Source of the DNA: Periconia sp. R9002
Lineage: Eukaryota; Ascomycota; Dothideomycetes; Pleosporales; Periconiaceae
DNA: 64,000 nucleotides
Reading direction: 5' to 3'
Assembly: GCA_023627715.1 (NCBI GenBank)
Contig: JAMAHW010000071.1
Span: forward strand, 124,001 to 188,000
Numbering within the stretch: position 1 is the stretch's first letter; each line of letters starts with the position of its first letter. Of the stretch, positions 54,283-64,000 are shown piece by piece. Below the pieces are notes generated by a model. It was not told the DNA's origin and did no database searches. It saw nothing but the letters and a program-made list of their open reading frames with translations. The position numbers and the translations under genes are program-made.

Positions 54283-55590
54283 ATGACACCCCCACCCCCA
54301 CCACTCCTCCGCCTCCCCGACGAACTCCTCCTCCACGTCGCTAACCACCTCCTCCAAAGCAAACACCCACGACACCACCTCGTCGCCCTCTCCCTAACCT
54401 GCCGGCGCCTCCGCGCAATCGGGCAAGAAGTCCTCATCACGCACCCGGACCTCGACGTCCACGTGATCCACATGTACTTGTACCTCCTCGATCAGCACGC
54501 TCAACTGATACCTAAGATCAAGACGCTCGAACTCTGGAGCCATGTTAGCTCAACACCACAAAACATATCCCCGCTACTTACCTGGATAAAGTTACTAAAG
54601 ACGCCGAATCTCCTCCATTCTGAAGTGTATGAATTTAGTATGTGGCTCCAGCACGAAATCCAGCACGAAATCCAATCCGTTTTCCGCTCAACCCCGCAAC
54701 GCGCCGCGGTTGCAAACGTGCGGAACTGGGAGGACATACTCGACGAATACATCATCCCGGGACTCGTCTGCGTGCTCTGGAACGTCCTTCCCAATCTAAC
54801 CCACTTCAAAGCCGCGGGTGCGGACATGATGCACTTGCGGTTCCTGGCTTCGACCATGGTGGTATGGCCAAACGGTCGCGGTCCAGGTGGTAAGTTGCGA
54901 TTCGACAAGTGGGTCGGCCGACTCGAAACCATGGAGTTCCCTGAGAACGTGAGTTGTTTGGGGGGATACAACGCGCAGCCTGTACGACCGTGGGGTTTCG
55001 GGAATTTTAAGACGTTGAAGGTGCTGAGTATCCCCATGTCGATGCTCGTCGTTCAACCATTCCCTACATCCCCCGTCGCGGCGATGCGGCGACAGCGCCG
55101 CATCATCGCGTTGAATGTGCTCCCGCAGACGCTGGAGTGTCTACGCGTGATGAACGCCGATCCCAACGCAAGCGGTTTCCTCCAGCAACTCTGTCGCGCA
55201 CGCCAACATAACTTCTTCCCTAGATTCCGCCGTGTAGAATTCTACTTCTACGCCGAGCTTGAGACGGTGCGGAAGTGGACGACGCGGTTTGGGCTGAAGG
55301 ATCCGTGGACGGAGTATTGGCGGTTGAGTAGTAGTGTAGAGATGGAGTTGTTTGTGTGTTTTAAGGGGAGGGGGAGGATTGATGTCGCGGCGTTGGGGGG
55401 TACGGTGTGGGGGTTGAGGGAGAAGGGGGAGTTGGGGCCTGCGGAGGATAAGGTGTGGGCGTTTTGCGGGGTGCCGGTCAGGCTTGAGGGGGAGTGGGAT
55501 GCCGAGGGGGATTTTGTGATGGTGGAGACGCCTGAAGTTCATACATGGGCAGGGGGGTTGCTTACGGAACCGGTGTTGGGGCAGCACTAA
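54283..55590 (+). CDS. F-box-like protein (435 aa)
   Basis: Single exon beginning MTPPPPPLLRLPDELLLHVA, so the F-box is at the extreme N-terminus (residues 8-55, with LSLTCRRLRAIGQEVL). The rest is a leucine-rich body with PKIKTLEL, LPNLTHFKAAG, TLKVLSIPMSMLV, LPQTLECLRV and RFRRVEFYFYAELE, suggesting irregular leucine-rich repeats for substrate binding to an SCF complex. Third-position G/C is high and shifts to G-rich in the last 350 bp. Layout parallels the F-box gene at 41595. Target unknown. Confidence 0.82.
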   Translation: MTPPPPPLLRLPDELLLHVANHLLQSKHPRHHLVALSLTCRRLRAIGQEVLITHPDLDVHVIHMYLYLLDQHAQLIPKIKTLELWSHVSSTPQNISPLLTWIKLLKTPNLLHSEVYEFSMWLQHEIQHEIQSVFRSTPQRAAVANVRNWEDILDEYIIPGLVCVLWNVLPNLTHFKAAGADMMHLRFLASTMVVWPNGRGPGGKLRFDKWVGRLETMEFPENVSCLGGYNAQPVRPWGFGNFKTLKVLSIPMSMLVVQPFPTSPVAAMRRQRRIIALNVLPQTLECLRVMNADPNASGFLQQLCRARQHNFFPRFRRVEFYFYAELETVRKWTTRFGLKDPWTEYWRLSSSVEMELFVCFKGRGRIDVAALGGTVWGLREKGELGPAEDKVWAFCGVPVRLEGEWDAEGDFVMVETPEVHTWAGGLLTEPVLGQH

Positions 55591-56661
55591 TTCCCTGAGT
55601 TGGATGATGAATTGGCCGAGGGAGACAGATGGAGCAAGTTGGAGCAAGAAGACAAGACGTACATCTGGGCGAGTTGTTGTAGGAGAGAAGGTGTGTGAGT
55701 TTTGGTCGAACACCTACCACGACTTCTCATACTCGGAAAATGCTGCTCCGCAAGGCCACGATCGAAGTCACTACCGCTGGAAAACGCCTCATCCGTTCCG
55801 CTTCAATAGAGATGATGTTGAAGATGCTGTCTGGAATGCAGTAAAGTACATTCAAATGAGCTATAATAAATCGACTTTCTCTTCCTCTCCCCCGTTGAAG
55901 AACTCCCGGTACACGGCGAGATTATAAAGCCATGGACCTAATGTTCAGGATTGTGTCATTTCCACTTTTTGTAATAGTATATACCCTCCAGGTTTTTGAT
56001 GGCCTACTTCTTGCATAATCAATAATGTTTAATTCAGGAATTCTATTTACAGTGCGTATATTATCATCGCTTTAATCGTCTCTCTCTCTAACCTAACTGG
56101 GGGGGGGCGGGGGGGGGGGGGGGGGGGGGGGGGTGCGCCGNNNNNNNNNNCCTCCCTAAATTCCCCCCTTCCCTCTACCCACCTCCAGTTTGGGGGAGGG
56201 ATGGATACGGAATATAGGATATGGATAGGTTGTGGAAACAAAGAAAGGAAGGCAGGAAAGAAGGAAGGGAAGAACGAAGAGAGAGAATTTGGGAAAGGAA
56301 GGGTAGGAAAACGAGGATATTATCGACGACAATATATATAATATTTGTTTTGCAAACTGGTTTCTTGTATCTTTGAGTGAGTGAGTGAATGTTCAAGGTA
56401 TCTATCTATCCCCATCTGCACAAACATGTAGGTATTGATCTTTTACGTTTTACGTTATTCACGGTTTTGTTTTCGCTCCAACGTCTCAGGAGAAGTACCC
56501 CATAACGAAGGGAAAACTTGGAAGAGGAAAATTTCCAAAGAATGGATGGGGAGCTCGCGCCCTGGTATATAAACAAACAAAAAAAATCTACGACAACAAA
56601 ACCCAAAAAGAACACGCATAAAAGCGAATGACTCCCCCCCCCTCCCCCCAATCCCATCGCA
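55591..56661. other. Intergenic region with assembly gap
   Basis: No supportable gene. Includes a poly-G tract and ten Ns at 56099-56150, and a purine-rich GGAAGG/GAAAGG stretch around 56236-56310 (minus-strand CT-rich). Confidence 0.4.
56099..56150. other. Poly-G tract and N gap
   Basis: About 34 G with one C, followed by GTGCGCCG-like sequence and ten Ns (56141-56150). Sequence here is unreliable and the true distance across the gap is unknown. Confidence 0.95.
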
Positions 56662-58236
56662 TCACTGAACCGTCCACAAACACCGGCAGACCTTATCCCC
56701 CACCATCCCTTCTCTCTTCCCCCTCATCACCCTCATCGTCCTCATCGTTCTACTCCCCTTCCTACTCTTCTTCTCACTCTTATCACCAGACAAAAGCACA
56801 ATCACCCCCTGGTCCCTCATCGGCACAACCCCACCATCCTTCCCGACAGCCATCTTCTCACAGTACGGCGTCGGCGAATCCGGATCCCGCATCTCGACGA
56901 GCTTGAAGCTATACGGCAGCGCGGCGGCCGTATCATTCGATTTGTTCTGCGGTGGTGGTGTGGCGGAGGTAGTGTTGGCGACGCCTAACGAGCGAAGCGC
57001 GACGTAAATGTAGCCTTCCACGACCGTCTCGTTGAAGTGGCATAGCCAGGATTCGTCGCCTTCCTGGAGGGGCTGGTCGGTGCCGCTTGGGGGCATCATG
57101 CGGCTTCCTCCTCCCCCAGTTCCGCCGCTACCGCGGTCGGGGATGTTGTTGTTGGTGCTCGTCGTGATTACGGAGTCTTGGTTAGGAGCGGTGGTGTTTG
57201 TGGTGCGTACGAGTACTTTCCGGTTATACCTTGTTTTGAAGTGATATGCCAAACCGTTCTGCGGCGTTTCCGGGTCCTGGGCTGGGGTAAGGGAGATGGT
57301 GGGGATGACGAGGGGGAGTTGTCCGTATCTGGGGATATTATCGTTTTCAGTGTTTAGGAAGCCTAGATTGGGGATGATGGAGAGGAGGGAGGAGGGGGTG
57401 ATGGAGATGGTGCTGTTTAAGGAGGGGTCGGGAGGAGTGGTGATGGTAAGGTGGAGGGTTTGGTCCGAGGAACACGCCCAGGACTCGGATTCGTTGGCGC
57501 GGGAGAGACAGGTGGAGGATTTTTGAACCGGGTTGGAGAGGGTGATTTCGTAGGTGCCTTGTTGGATTGGGATGCTGGGGGTGGTTTGAGGAGGGGTTGA
57601 GGAGGTTTGTGTGGTGGTGGTTTTGTTGCTGGGGTTGTGTGGAGTTAGTTTAGATGTTTTTCTTTCTTTCTTTTGGTTTCCTTTTTTCTATCTGACGCAC
57701 CACATCTGTTCTGCTTCAAGGGGAGAACGAATATAGCACACATAAATCAAATAAACAACACCCCTCCAAAGCATTCAAGAATGAAATAAAACTAACCTCT
57801 CACCCCTACCCTTCCCCCTAACACTCACCAACCCCCCCAAAATCACAAGCGCAAGACAAACCTGCACAGCGAACAAAACCCCAATACGCTGCTTAACTCC
57901 CAGCCTCTCCCACGCCGCCGTCCACCTCTTCCTCCGCGGCAACCGCGGCAACGGCTTCGTCGTGTGTCGCCCATGGAGTAGAGTGGTGACGACGACTTCC
58001 TTTTCGTCGGTGACGGGTGAGACGATCTTGTTGTTTGCGGTGTTGGAGCGCTCGAGGGGGACGAGTTCGAGGCCAGAGGAAGAGAGTTCATCGGATGAAG
58101 ATGAAGAGGTGGTGGTGGTGGAAGAGAAGGTAGAAGAGAAGAGGGGGGAGAAGGTCGGAGAGAAGTGGAGTGGAAAAGAGGTGTAGATGCTGGGGAGAGA
58201 AGGGAAGGCGCGGGTGGTTTGGCGGGAGAATGGCAT
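56662..58236 (-). CDS. DUF7820-type single-pass membrane protein (468 aa)
   Basis: Two exons, 58236-57797 and 57628-56662, joined by a 168-nt intron (donor GTTAGT, acceptor CCCCAG, phase 2). A stronger-looking GTGAGT donor at 57828 gives the wrong frame. The N-terminal cytosolic part is Ser/Thr-rich with a basic KPLPRLPRRKRW motif, then one membrane helix (GVLFAVQVCLALVILGGLV). The outer part begins Thr-rich and contains TYEITLSNPVQKSSTCL, WACSSD, several N-glycosylation sequons and LAYHFKTRYNRKVLV, all typical of the fungal DUF7820 group. The C-terminus is basic. Function unknown; probably plasma membrane or cell wall associated. Confidence 0.78.
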
Positions 58237-60347
58237 GGATGGAAGAGAGGAGGTTATTGGGAGTGAGAGGGAGGTTGTTATGAATGCATTGAAGACTTCT
58301 TTTGTTTGTATTGATTAGATAGACCTGATAGAGGAGGGAGAATCGGTCTAGATGCAATTATAATATTAGAAAATAAATCGCACCGGTGCGCGCGCGGGCG
58401 CTGGATCTTATGGTATGAGGAAGATCCAGAGTCGATATGTACTCGACAAGAATTCAATTAAAACAGAAATCCAGACTTTCAGAAATCCCCCCAGCAAGAA
58501 CGCACACAGAGCTATATGATGTATGCTCTCGGGACTTCGATTTTCTACTACATTGAGAAGAAACTCGGATTGTAGAAGCGAGTTTTTCATGTTCGTTTCA
58601 TAACCAACTGTGCCTCTCCCCTGCGCTGCCTGACCTCCTCCCAGCTCCCTCAGGCACATACCCTTCCGACCGCCGCAATTGGTGGAAGTGCGGTGATTCT
58701 TGGCGAAAGGTGGGGTTTTCCACTGCACTCACCACGTTTGCGAGTGTTCGTGATCTCGTGGATACGAATGGGGGATGGGGGAGGTCAGGAAAAGAGGTCG
58801 GTGATGGAAAATCGATTGGGTGGGAGTTCTCGAGAGGTAACCGCTGCACACGGGGGTGGAGGGATTCCTATTGGCTGAGCTGCACGGTGTCGCTCAACGG
58901 GCACATTTATCGCAGATACATGCTCGGGTCGGGCCTTGCTGTTCATGTGTGTACGTGCTCCGCGTATGAGACGGTCGCGACGTGTACCTAAAGCGGGTGG
59001 AATGTCTGTGTTGGTCAGATGGGGGTTGCTGTAGGATGGCCCCGGCCCGTCGCGGCCGCATAGGAAGGATTCGCGATATGTGCGTTATAAGTGATGATGA
59101 TGCGTGAATCACGGCCGTTTCGGCGTCCTGGGGGCGTCTATGCAGAGAGACACATAATGAATTTTGTACAGTGGCATGTTGGTCGCGATCAAGGCCGTCA
59201 CCTTTTTTCCCACGACTGTGACGTGCAATGGCACATGACGGTTCTGGAGTAAACCTGTTTTCAAACGTCGGACATGCTTCCAAACTGTTACATTTTCGTC
59301 TTGTCAAACGGGGACACGGGGGATGGCAGTTCATGCGAAGAACATTTGAAGCTTATAAGGAGGTTGGGTAACAAAGGAGAATGCGTCGGGCTGATTTTCA
59401 AGTTACATAAACATGGTGATTCGTTTTGGGAAATCGGTCTGGGTCAAGACTCTAGATTCATAGCTCATATAGAACTCCTGGAGCCAAATTCCGTGTAGAT
59501 TTAATTTTATAATTTTCCAAAAAAAAATACGTGGTAGGTTTCCTGTATGCGTTGCTAAATAGAGAGCATTTCTCGTATTGGGTTGCTACTTTTGAACCAG
59601 GCAACGTCTGGTGCTTACAATACCTAGCCTACGCGTGCACTACGCACTACTCGTGTGTTCGTCCACATCCAATTTCCATGATGCTGACGCCACAGTTATT
59701 AGATTAATACTGCCAACGCAAAAGCAGTTAAACCAGTCAAGTAGCCGACCAAGAATAGGAGACGGCGGGGCTCCCGAAGCCAAAAAGCCGTGGAGGTGGC
59801 CTGCAGCGAGAGGAACCGGGGAGAGAATAGTTGCACAACACATGCCATGTATTTACAGATATAGCACTACAGTACAGTGCATCGGAGACATTTCCCCGCC
59901 ATAATAGCCTTCTATCTTTAACAGACTTGCGATTAGCTCTTGCGCCTACCTGGGCACGATGGGCTGAGACATTGCAGAAGCGTGCGCTAGTTTGGAGTCT
60001 GGACATCAGCCTGTCTTTCTATTCGCGAAGCTGCTGACTTCGCCTCCCCACTGGTATAAGCACCGCCGCTTACTCTATCTTGGGCCCGAATGGGTGTGTG
60101 CAGGGGAGCTGAAAAATGACCGGAAAGGGCTGGACTTGATGATGATGGAGGATGGTTTATATGAGCTTAGAGCCTCTTTTTTTGAATCGAGTCCCCGTCG
60201 TCTTCAAGCGCAGTTTCTCCTTGTGCTCTTTGACGACGCCACATCCACAATACTCAGAACTTTAATATTTCCTATCATCTTTGACTTCTTTTGATCACAA
60301 TTTAATAGAATTTCTTCCTACTACATCGCACCCAGTAATCTGAGGTC
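58237..60347. other. Long intergenic region
   Basis: 2.1 kb with no supportable gene. Plus-strand frames 58710-58991, 59274-59498 and 59992-60294 lack family features or splice support. Confidence 0.4.
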
Positions 60348-61151
60348 ATGGCATTCCTTGGTATTCTCATTTCTAATGTTCTTCTCTCGGCGCTTTCCAT
60401 CACCAATCTGGGACTCATAAGCTCCATGGTGGGTTTTATACTCAGTCAAAAACGTACGTTTACGAACAAACCATTTTCAAACCCCTTTACTAACCCTTAA
60501 TTTACAGATCAGGTGAAAACTTACACGGTACACTGGCCAAATCAAACAGTTGAGTTGGCAGTCTTACCAGAACATCTCTGGACAGACCAAGGACACGTGA
60601 GCAACGGCGTGGCAAGGTACGGGTTCTTCCTGGGACTCTTTGGTGTGTTTGTGGCATTCCGACAACGGTCGAGGTGGGCAAAGGTAAGTGTTTATATGTT
60701 CCTCAGCGGTAGTCTATCGTAGCCATGCTCACTGAACTGCAAGTCTCCATCGAAAACCCTACTCGCCCTACTTATTTTGCAAGTCCTGGCGGTTCTCTTC
60801 ACCCTCTCCGCCATCATCTTCGTTTTCCTAGTCACCAATGAAACGCAAGGTCAGCGCATCCTACCGAGCATCGCAACTTCGAGAGCGTCGTATCCAGCAG
60901 ACAAATGGACGCCCGAAACGTGGTTCAAAGCTGTACTCGAACTCCCACTTGCGGACAGTCAGCAACATAATACGATTTCGACAAAAGTAACGAATATGGT
61001 TGCTTGGCGATGGATCCTGATTCCCCTGTTTCTGGTTGATGCGCTGGCCCTAGGATTTTCGATCCTCGAGTATGTTAGGCAGAGGAGGGCGGTGGCTACC
61101 GGAGAGCAACTTCACTTGGTGTCGGACCGCAAATCACATGCATCCGAGTAG
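60348..61151 (+). CDS. Four-TM membrane protein, unknown function (229 aa)
   Basis: Three exons, 60348-60453, 60508-60683 and 60744-61151, joined by introns of 54 and 60 nt with matching phases. Predicted helices: LISNVLLSALSITNLGLISS (TM1), YGFFLGLFGVFVAF (TM2), LLALLILQVLAVLFTLSAII (TM3) and WRWILIPLFLVDALALGFSI (TM4). The segment between TM1 and TM2 contains YTVHWPNQTVELAVL, and the loop between TM3 and TM4 is long. A short basic cytosolic tail ends the protein. The pattern is seen in small uncharacterised fungal membrane proteins (SUR7/tetraspan-like topology, not assigned). Confidence 0.72.
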
Positions 61152-61848
61152 GTCCGCGAAACCGTGTTTTTGAGCTGGCAATGTATTTCGTGGTACCATG
61201 TAGCTAATCAGAGATCGTAATAGTAATTTCGTATATGTTTGTAAAGAAAACAATGTTGAATAATCCAGTACAGTGGGTGGTTACAAAGACAAGGCGGTGT
61301 ATATACATACACATGTAAGCAGGCATGTGCGCTGATTCAGACTATCACAATCTTGTGAATCTTTATACTATGTCGAGACCGCAGGTGAACACAGGGCCAC
61401 GCGATGATAGTTTATATGTACACTGTTCTGAAGACGACCAATAAACAATGGGGGCTACCTGCCTTTTCAGTTCACGGGGTCGCTTGCTCCGTGATTACTC
61501 CAGGCTCCAATAGGTAAAAATCGGGCATGCGGGTGCGAGATGTTCGGGTATCTCGACAACGGTCGCTTCAGGTGCCCAATCTTGATTTTCAAGGTTCCGT
61601 TGAGATTATCAGCCCCCGTCGGGTTACACAACCACAATACGGGTGTGTCGCTGTCAACGCTGTTTGGTCCCATCAGGGCGTACACACAATATAATCGAGG
61701 CGCAGTGACCACTGACCGACATGATAGAATCGATCAATCGATCAGCCCTCAGCCTCGAGGCCATGTCGACTTAATAGAAGGAAGCGCCCCCAGGCGATGA
61801 GTCCATGGACTGGCTTACTCCCCGGGGACCCTCTTTACTTCCAGCACC
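61152..61848. other. Intergenic region
   Basis: About 700 bp with no supportable gene; likely the 3' UTR of the four-TM gene and promoter of the 7TM gene. Upstream ATGs at 61797 and 61805 are in other frames. Confidence 0.4.
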
Positions 61849-63072
61849 ATGCTCGGTCTCAACCATCGAGGCGTTTATCAGTTCAATGTAAAGGTGATTT
61901 GTATCATCTTTGCAGGCGTAGGTGTCGCCCTGAGAGGCATCAGCAAACTGCTGCGGAAGCAGCGACTTCATAATGATGATTATTGGATCCTAGCCTCGCT
62001 CATCTCGTATTGGGTAGCCGTGGGCTTTTGTATATGGGGTATGTCCTATGCCATCCCAGGATTGTTGTTTTTGGCTGACCATTTTTCCAAAAGGCCTCAT
62101 CACAGGTGGCGGCGGGATGGAAATTGGTGAACTAATGGTAGTTAGCAACGAAGGCCCAAAAGGTCTCAGCATGGCAGAGAATTATTTAAAAGTAAACACT
62201 ACTCCCGCTGTGTATCTTGGTAACTCGGGAACACGCTAACTCTGCATCTTATCAGTCACTGTTCTATGGATACATTCTCTGCACAATCTCTCTCTATGCT
62301 ACCAAGATCTCCATCCTGCTGTTCTATCGCCGCCTCTTCTTCGTCGAGCCCATGTACCAACAGGCCATACTAGCAATCATGGTTGCGGCAACGGCTTGGT
62401 TCTTCTTCGCAGAACTAACGACACTGCTTGCCTGCCGACCTGTGAACGCCTTCTGGGATCGATCCATCCCTGGGAGTAAATGCTTCAACTTCAGCGCGAT
62501 GTACCTTGGCACCGGCATCGTCGACGTTGTGCTCGATCTATTCATTTTGATTCTTCCCATTCACAAGGCGTTCAAGTTGGAGATGCCTCTGCGCACCCGG
62601 CTCGCGGTGGCTGCCATTTTTGCTTTGGGCGGGTTTGTCGTCATTGCCCAAATCTTGCGTCTGACCATGGTATATAACCCTGATGGAGACACCAGTGAGT
62701 ACCTTTGCGTGAATAGATCATCACCCATTGACAATGCAAGTGCACTTTGCTCAGCTGGAAAAGTGGACAAATATCCACGAAACAACGGCCATCATCTGCG
62801 CATGTCTTCCGCACTGCAAGCCGCTCCTGGTGTTCGTGTCTGAACGGTTCGAGAAATCGATATTCCATCTAAGCAAGGTGTTTCCGTCCACACATACGAA
62901 CAGGGAAGCTTATTCTCAGAAACACCCACAAGATGATGCTATTCTTGCAAAAAGTGCTGGGTATGAAAGCTCAACTGTCGAGATCACGAGCGGCTCGGGC
63001 GATAGCTTAGATATAACCCCGGTTCCCTCCCACGGTGTAATTGTCTATTCTCAAAGCGTTGACGTGGCGTAG
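61849..63072 (+). CDS. Fungal rhodopsin-like 7TM integral membrane protein (352 aa)
   Basis: Four exons, 61849-62038, 62094-62191, 62256-62694 and 62741-63072, with canonical short introns and matching phases (1059 nt). Seven hydrophobic segments follow the fungal rhodopsin-domain/SAT4 pattern. Recognisable parts are VALRGISKLL with DDYWILASL after TM1, FYGYILCTISLYATKISILL, FYRRLF, LLACRPVNAFWDRSIPGSKC with CFNFSAMYLGTGIVDVVLDL, RLAVAAIFALGGFVVIAQIL, and EKWTNIHETTAIICACLP before the final helix. The cytosolic tail is Ser/Thr-rich. Related proteins include PTH11-like receptors in plant pathogens, but there is no CFEM domain here. Ligand unknown. Confidence 0.88.
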
Positions 63073-63846
63073 TCGCCTACCATGACCTCGATACATGATT
63101 GATTGATGAAGTTGATGAGTTCCACGGGGTCGCACGTGCGCATGACTGACTCGCGGCGTGAGTGAGCGCAGGCGGACCAGATACTACAACAGCACTGTTC
63201 AGTATGTTGGGAGCTCGGAATTGGTTTCATTAATATCTTCCTCTAGCATATGCCAAATCAATACTAAAGACGCATTTAAGATTTTGATATGGATGAGTGC
63301 TTATATAATGGGGCTTGGCGAGGAAATGACGTTCACATGCTGCCGATCTGGACCCCTCGTTGGGAATTCCCGTCACGCGCACAAATCCAATGCATCGTGA
63401 ATCAACTTTCCTCACACCACAGCACACACATCCCCACACTCACTTGTTCGCTTCCTTTTCTTGACTCTTCTGCCCATCTGGTGCATAATCGGGCGTGTTG
63501 AGCTGTTGATTCAAGCTCAACACAAGCATAGAACCCTTGCATAGACGACTGCATCTCCATGGTTAGGTAGGTGGTAGTGGGACCCTCGCTAGCGACATCG
63601 ATCCAACACCAAACTCTCGGGCTGCCTTGTCCACGCCTAAAAAAGTCACTTCAACTTCCGCCTGACCTTCGGCACCTGCTTCTCTCCTCTCCAATTCCCC
63701 TGCACATACCGCCTCTTGCATTACTACGCTCTACGATTGTCTACGCACCACCCTCTCAAAACTTCTACACCGCCCCCGCTTGTGCGTCCTATACCCCACG
63801 TATAATTCTCCAACGTTTGCTCTGCGATCTACAACTACAGCTCGCC
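63073..63846. promoter_or_regulatory. Intergenic and upstream region of the right-edge gene
   Basis: 774 bp without a supportable gene. The last 200 bp are CT-rich (for example CTTCTCTCCTCTCC near 63682), typical of a fungal promoter/leader. Confidence 0.4.
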
Positions 63847-64000
63847 ATGGCCTGGCTCGTTTGGACCATGACCATACCCATCATACCGGTCGTCTTCCTG
63901 CGTCTCCTCGCCTTGATCCTCCCCCGAAAGCTCGCCCAACTCGCATCCTTCGCCGCCTTCTTCATCACTAGCATGTGCATGATGATTCTATGTGCCTCCT
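63847..64000 (+). CDS. Membrane protein, N-terminal fragment (possible 1-acyl-sn-glycerol-3-phosphate acyltransferase), cut by window end
   Basis: ATG at 63847 (context CGCCATGGC) opens a frame to the window edge. Two hydrophobic stretches (VWTMTIPIIPVVFLRLLALI and LASFAAFFITSMCMMILCAS) are separated by PRKLAQ. The order resembles the N-terminus of fungal Slc1-type acyltransferases, where a Pro-Lys turn separates two helices before the catalytic HX4D domain, which would lie outside the window. Only 51 residues are visible, so the name is tentative. Confidence 0.4.
   Translation, partial: MAWLVWTMTIPIIPVVFLRLLALILPRKLAQLASFAAFFITSMCMMILCAS

Noticed and set aside
57797..57829. Alternative GTGAGT donor (57828) for the DUF7820 gene
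   Set aside because: It is a better consensus but gives phase 0, whereas the acceptor at 57628 requires phase 2; the GTTAGT donor at 57796 keeps the frame.
58710..58991. 93-aa plus ORF
   Set aside because: Overlaps other open frames on both strands and has no family features.
59992..60294. 100-aa plus ORF just upstream of the four-TM gene
   Set aside because: No homology signal recognised; ends 54 bp before the four-TM gene start and is more likely leader or intergenic sequence.
1..64000. tRNA, rRNA, or complete transposons
   Set aside because: No convincing tRNA cloverleaf, rRNA segment, transposase or reverse transcriptase frame was recognised by eye; a tRNAscan or repeat-library search was not possible.

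Overview
The window is nuclear DNA from a filamentous ascomycete (Pezizomycotina). The evidence is short GT-AG introns of about 50-90 nt with CTAAC/CTGAC-like branch sites, pyrimidine-rich leaders before ATGs, fungal-only families (HET domain, DUF3632, DUF7820, fungal rhodopsin-like 7TM) and fungal orthologues of acetyl-CoA carboxylase and NudE. A plant-associated or saprobic dothideomycete-like fungus would fit the secreted proteins, but the class is an inference. One short N run (56141-56150) beside a poly-G tract marks an assembly gap.

Region 1 (1-22 kb) looks like conserved core genome. It holds a cytochrome P450 cut by the left edge, divergent from a FAD monooxygenase; the five-exon acetyl-CoA carboxylase gene (about 2280 aa); a 4.1-kb gene-free stretch; nudE; a peroxisomal-type adenine nucleotide carrier; a secreted DUF1593/Sde182-like protein; and, at 22.4 kb, a small ABM-fold protein whose reading frame needs a 4-nt microexon.

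Region 2 (about 23-53 kb) looks accessory: AT-richer by eye, with long gene-poor gaps and lineage-specific genes. It contains four HET-domain genes (25.4-27.5, 43.6-46.4, 47.1-49.7 and 50.5-52.2 kb). Among and beside them are a broken-looking CorA-like gene, a six-cysteine secreted protein, an LPMO-like protein, a secreted T1/N1-type ribonuclease with its catalytic residues kept, a carboxypeptidase S1, a DUF3632 protein and an F-box protein. One HET protein carries an N-terminal multi-pass membrane region. Another HET gene lies between two imperfect 41-bp direct repeats. HET proteins are known effectors of fungal non-self recognition, so the 43-52 kb block is a candidate allorecognition or immunity island; the secreted proteins make the same region a candidate effector block.

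Region 3 (54-64 kb) holds a second F-box protein, a DUF7820-type single-pass membrane protein, a four-TM membrane protein, a fungal rhodopsin-like 7TM protein, and the start of a membrane protein (possibly an acylglycerophosphate acyltransferase) cut by the right edge.

Exon boundaries were read by eye from splice sites and frame continuity. Family names come from recognised motifs, not database searches.
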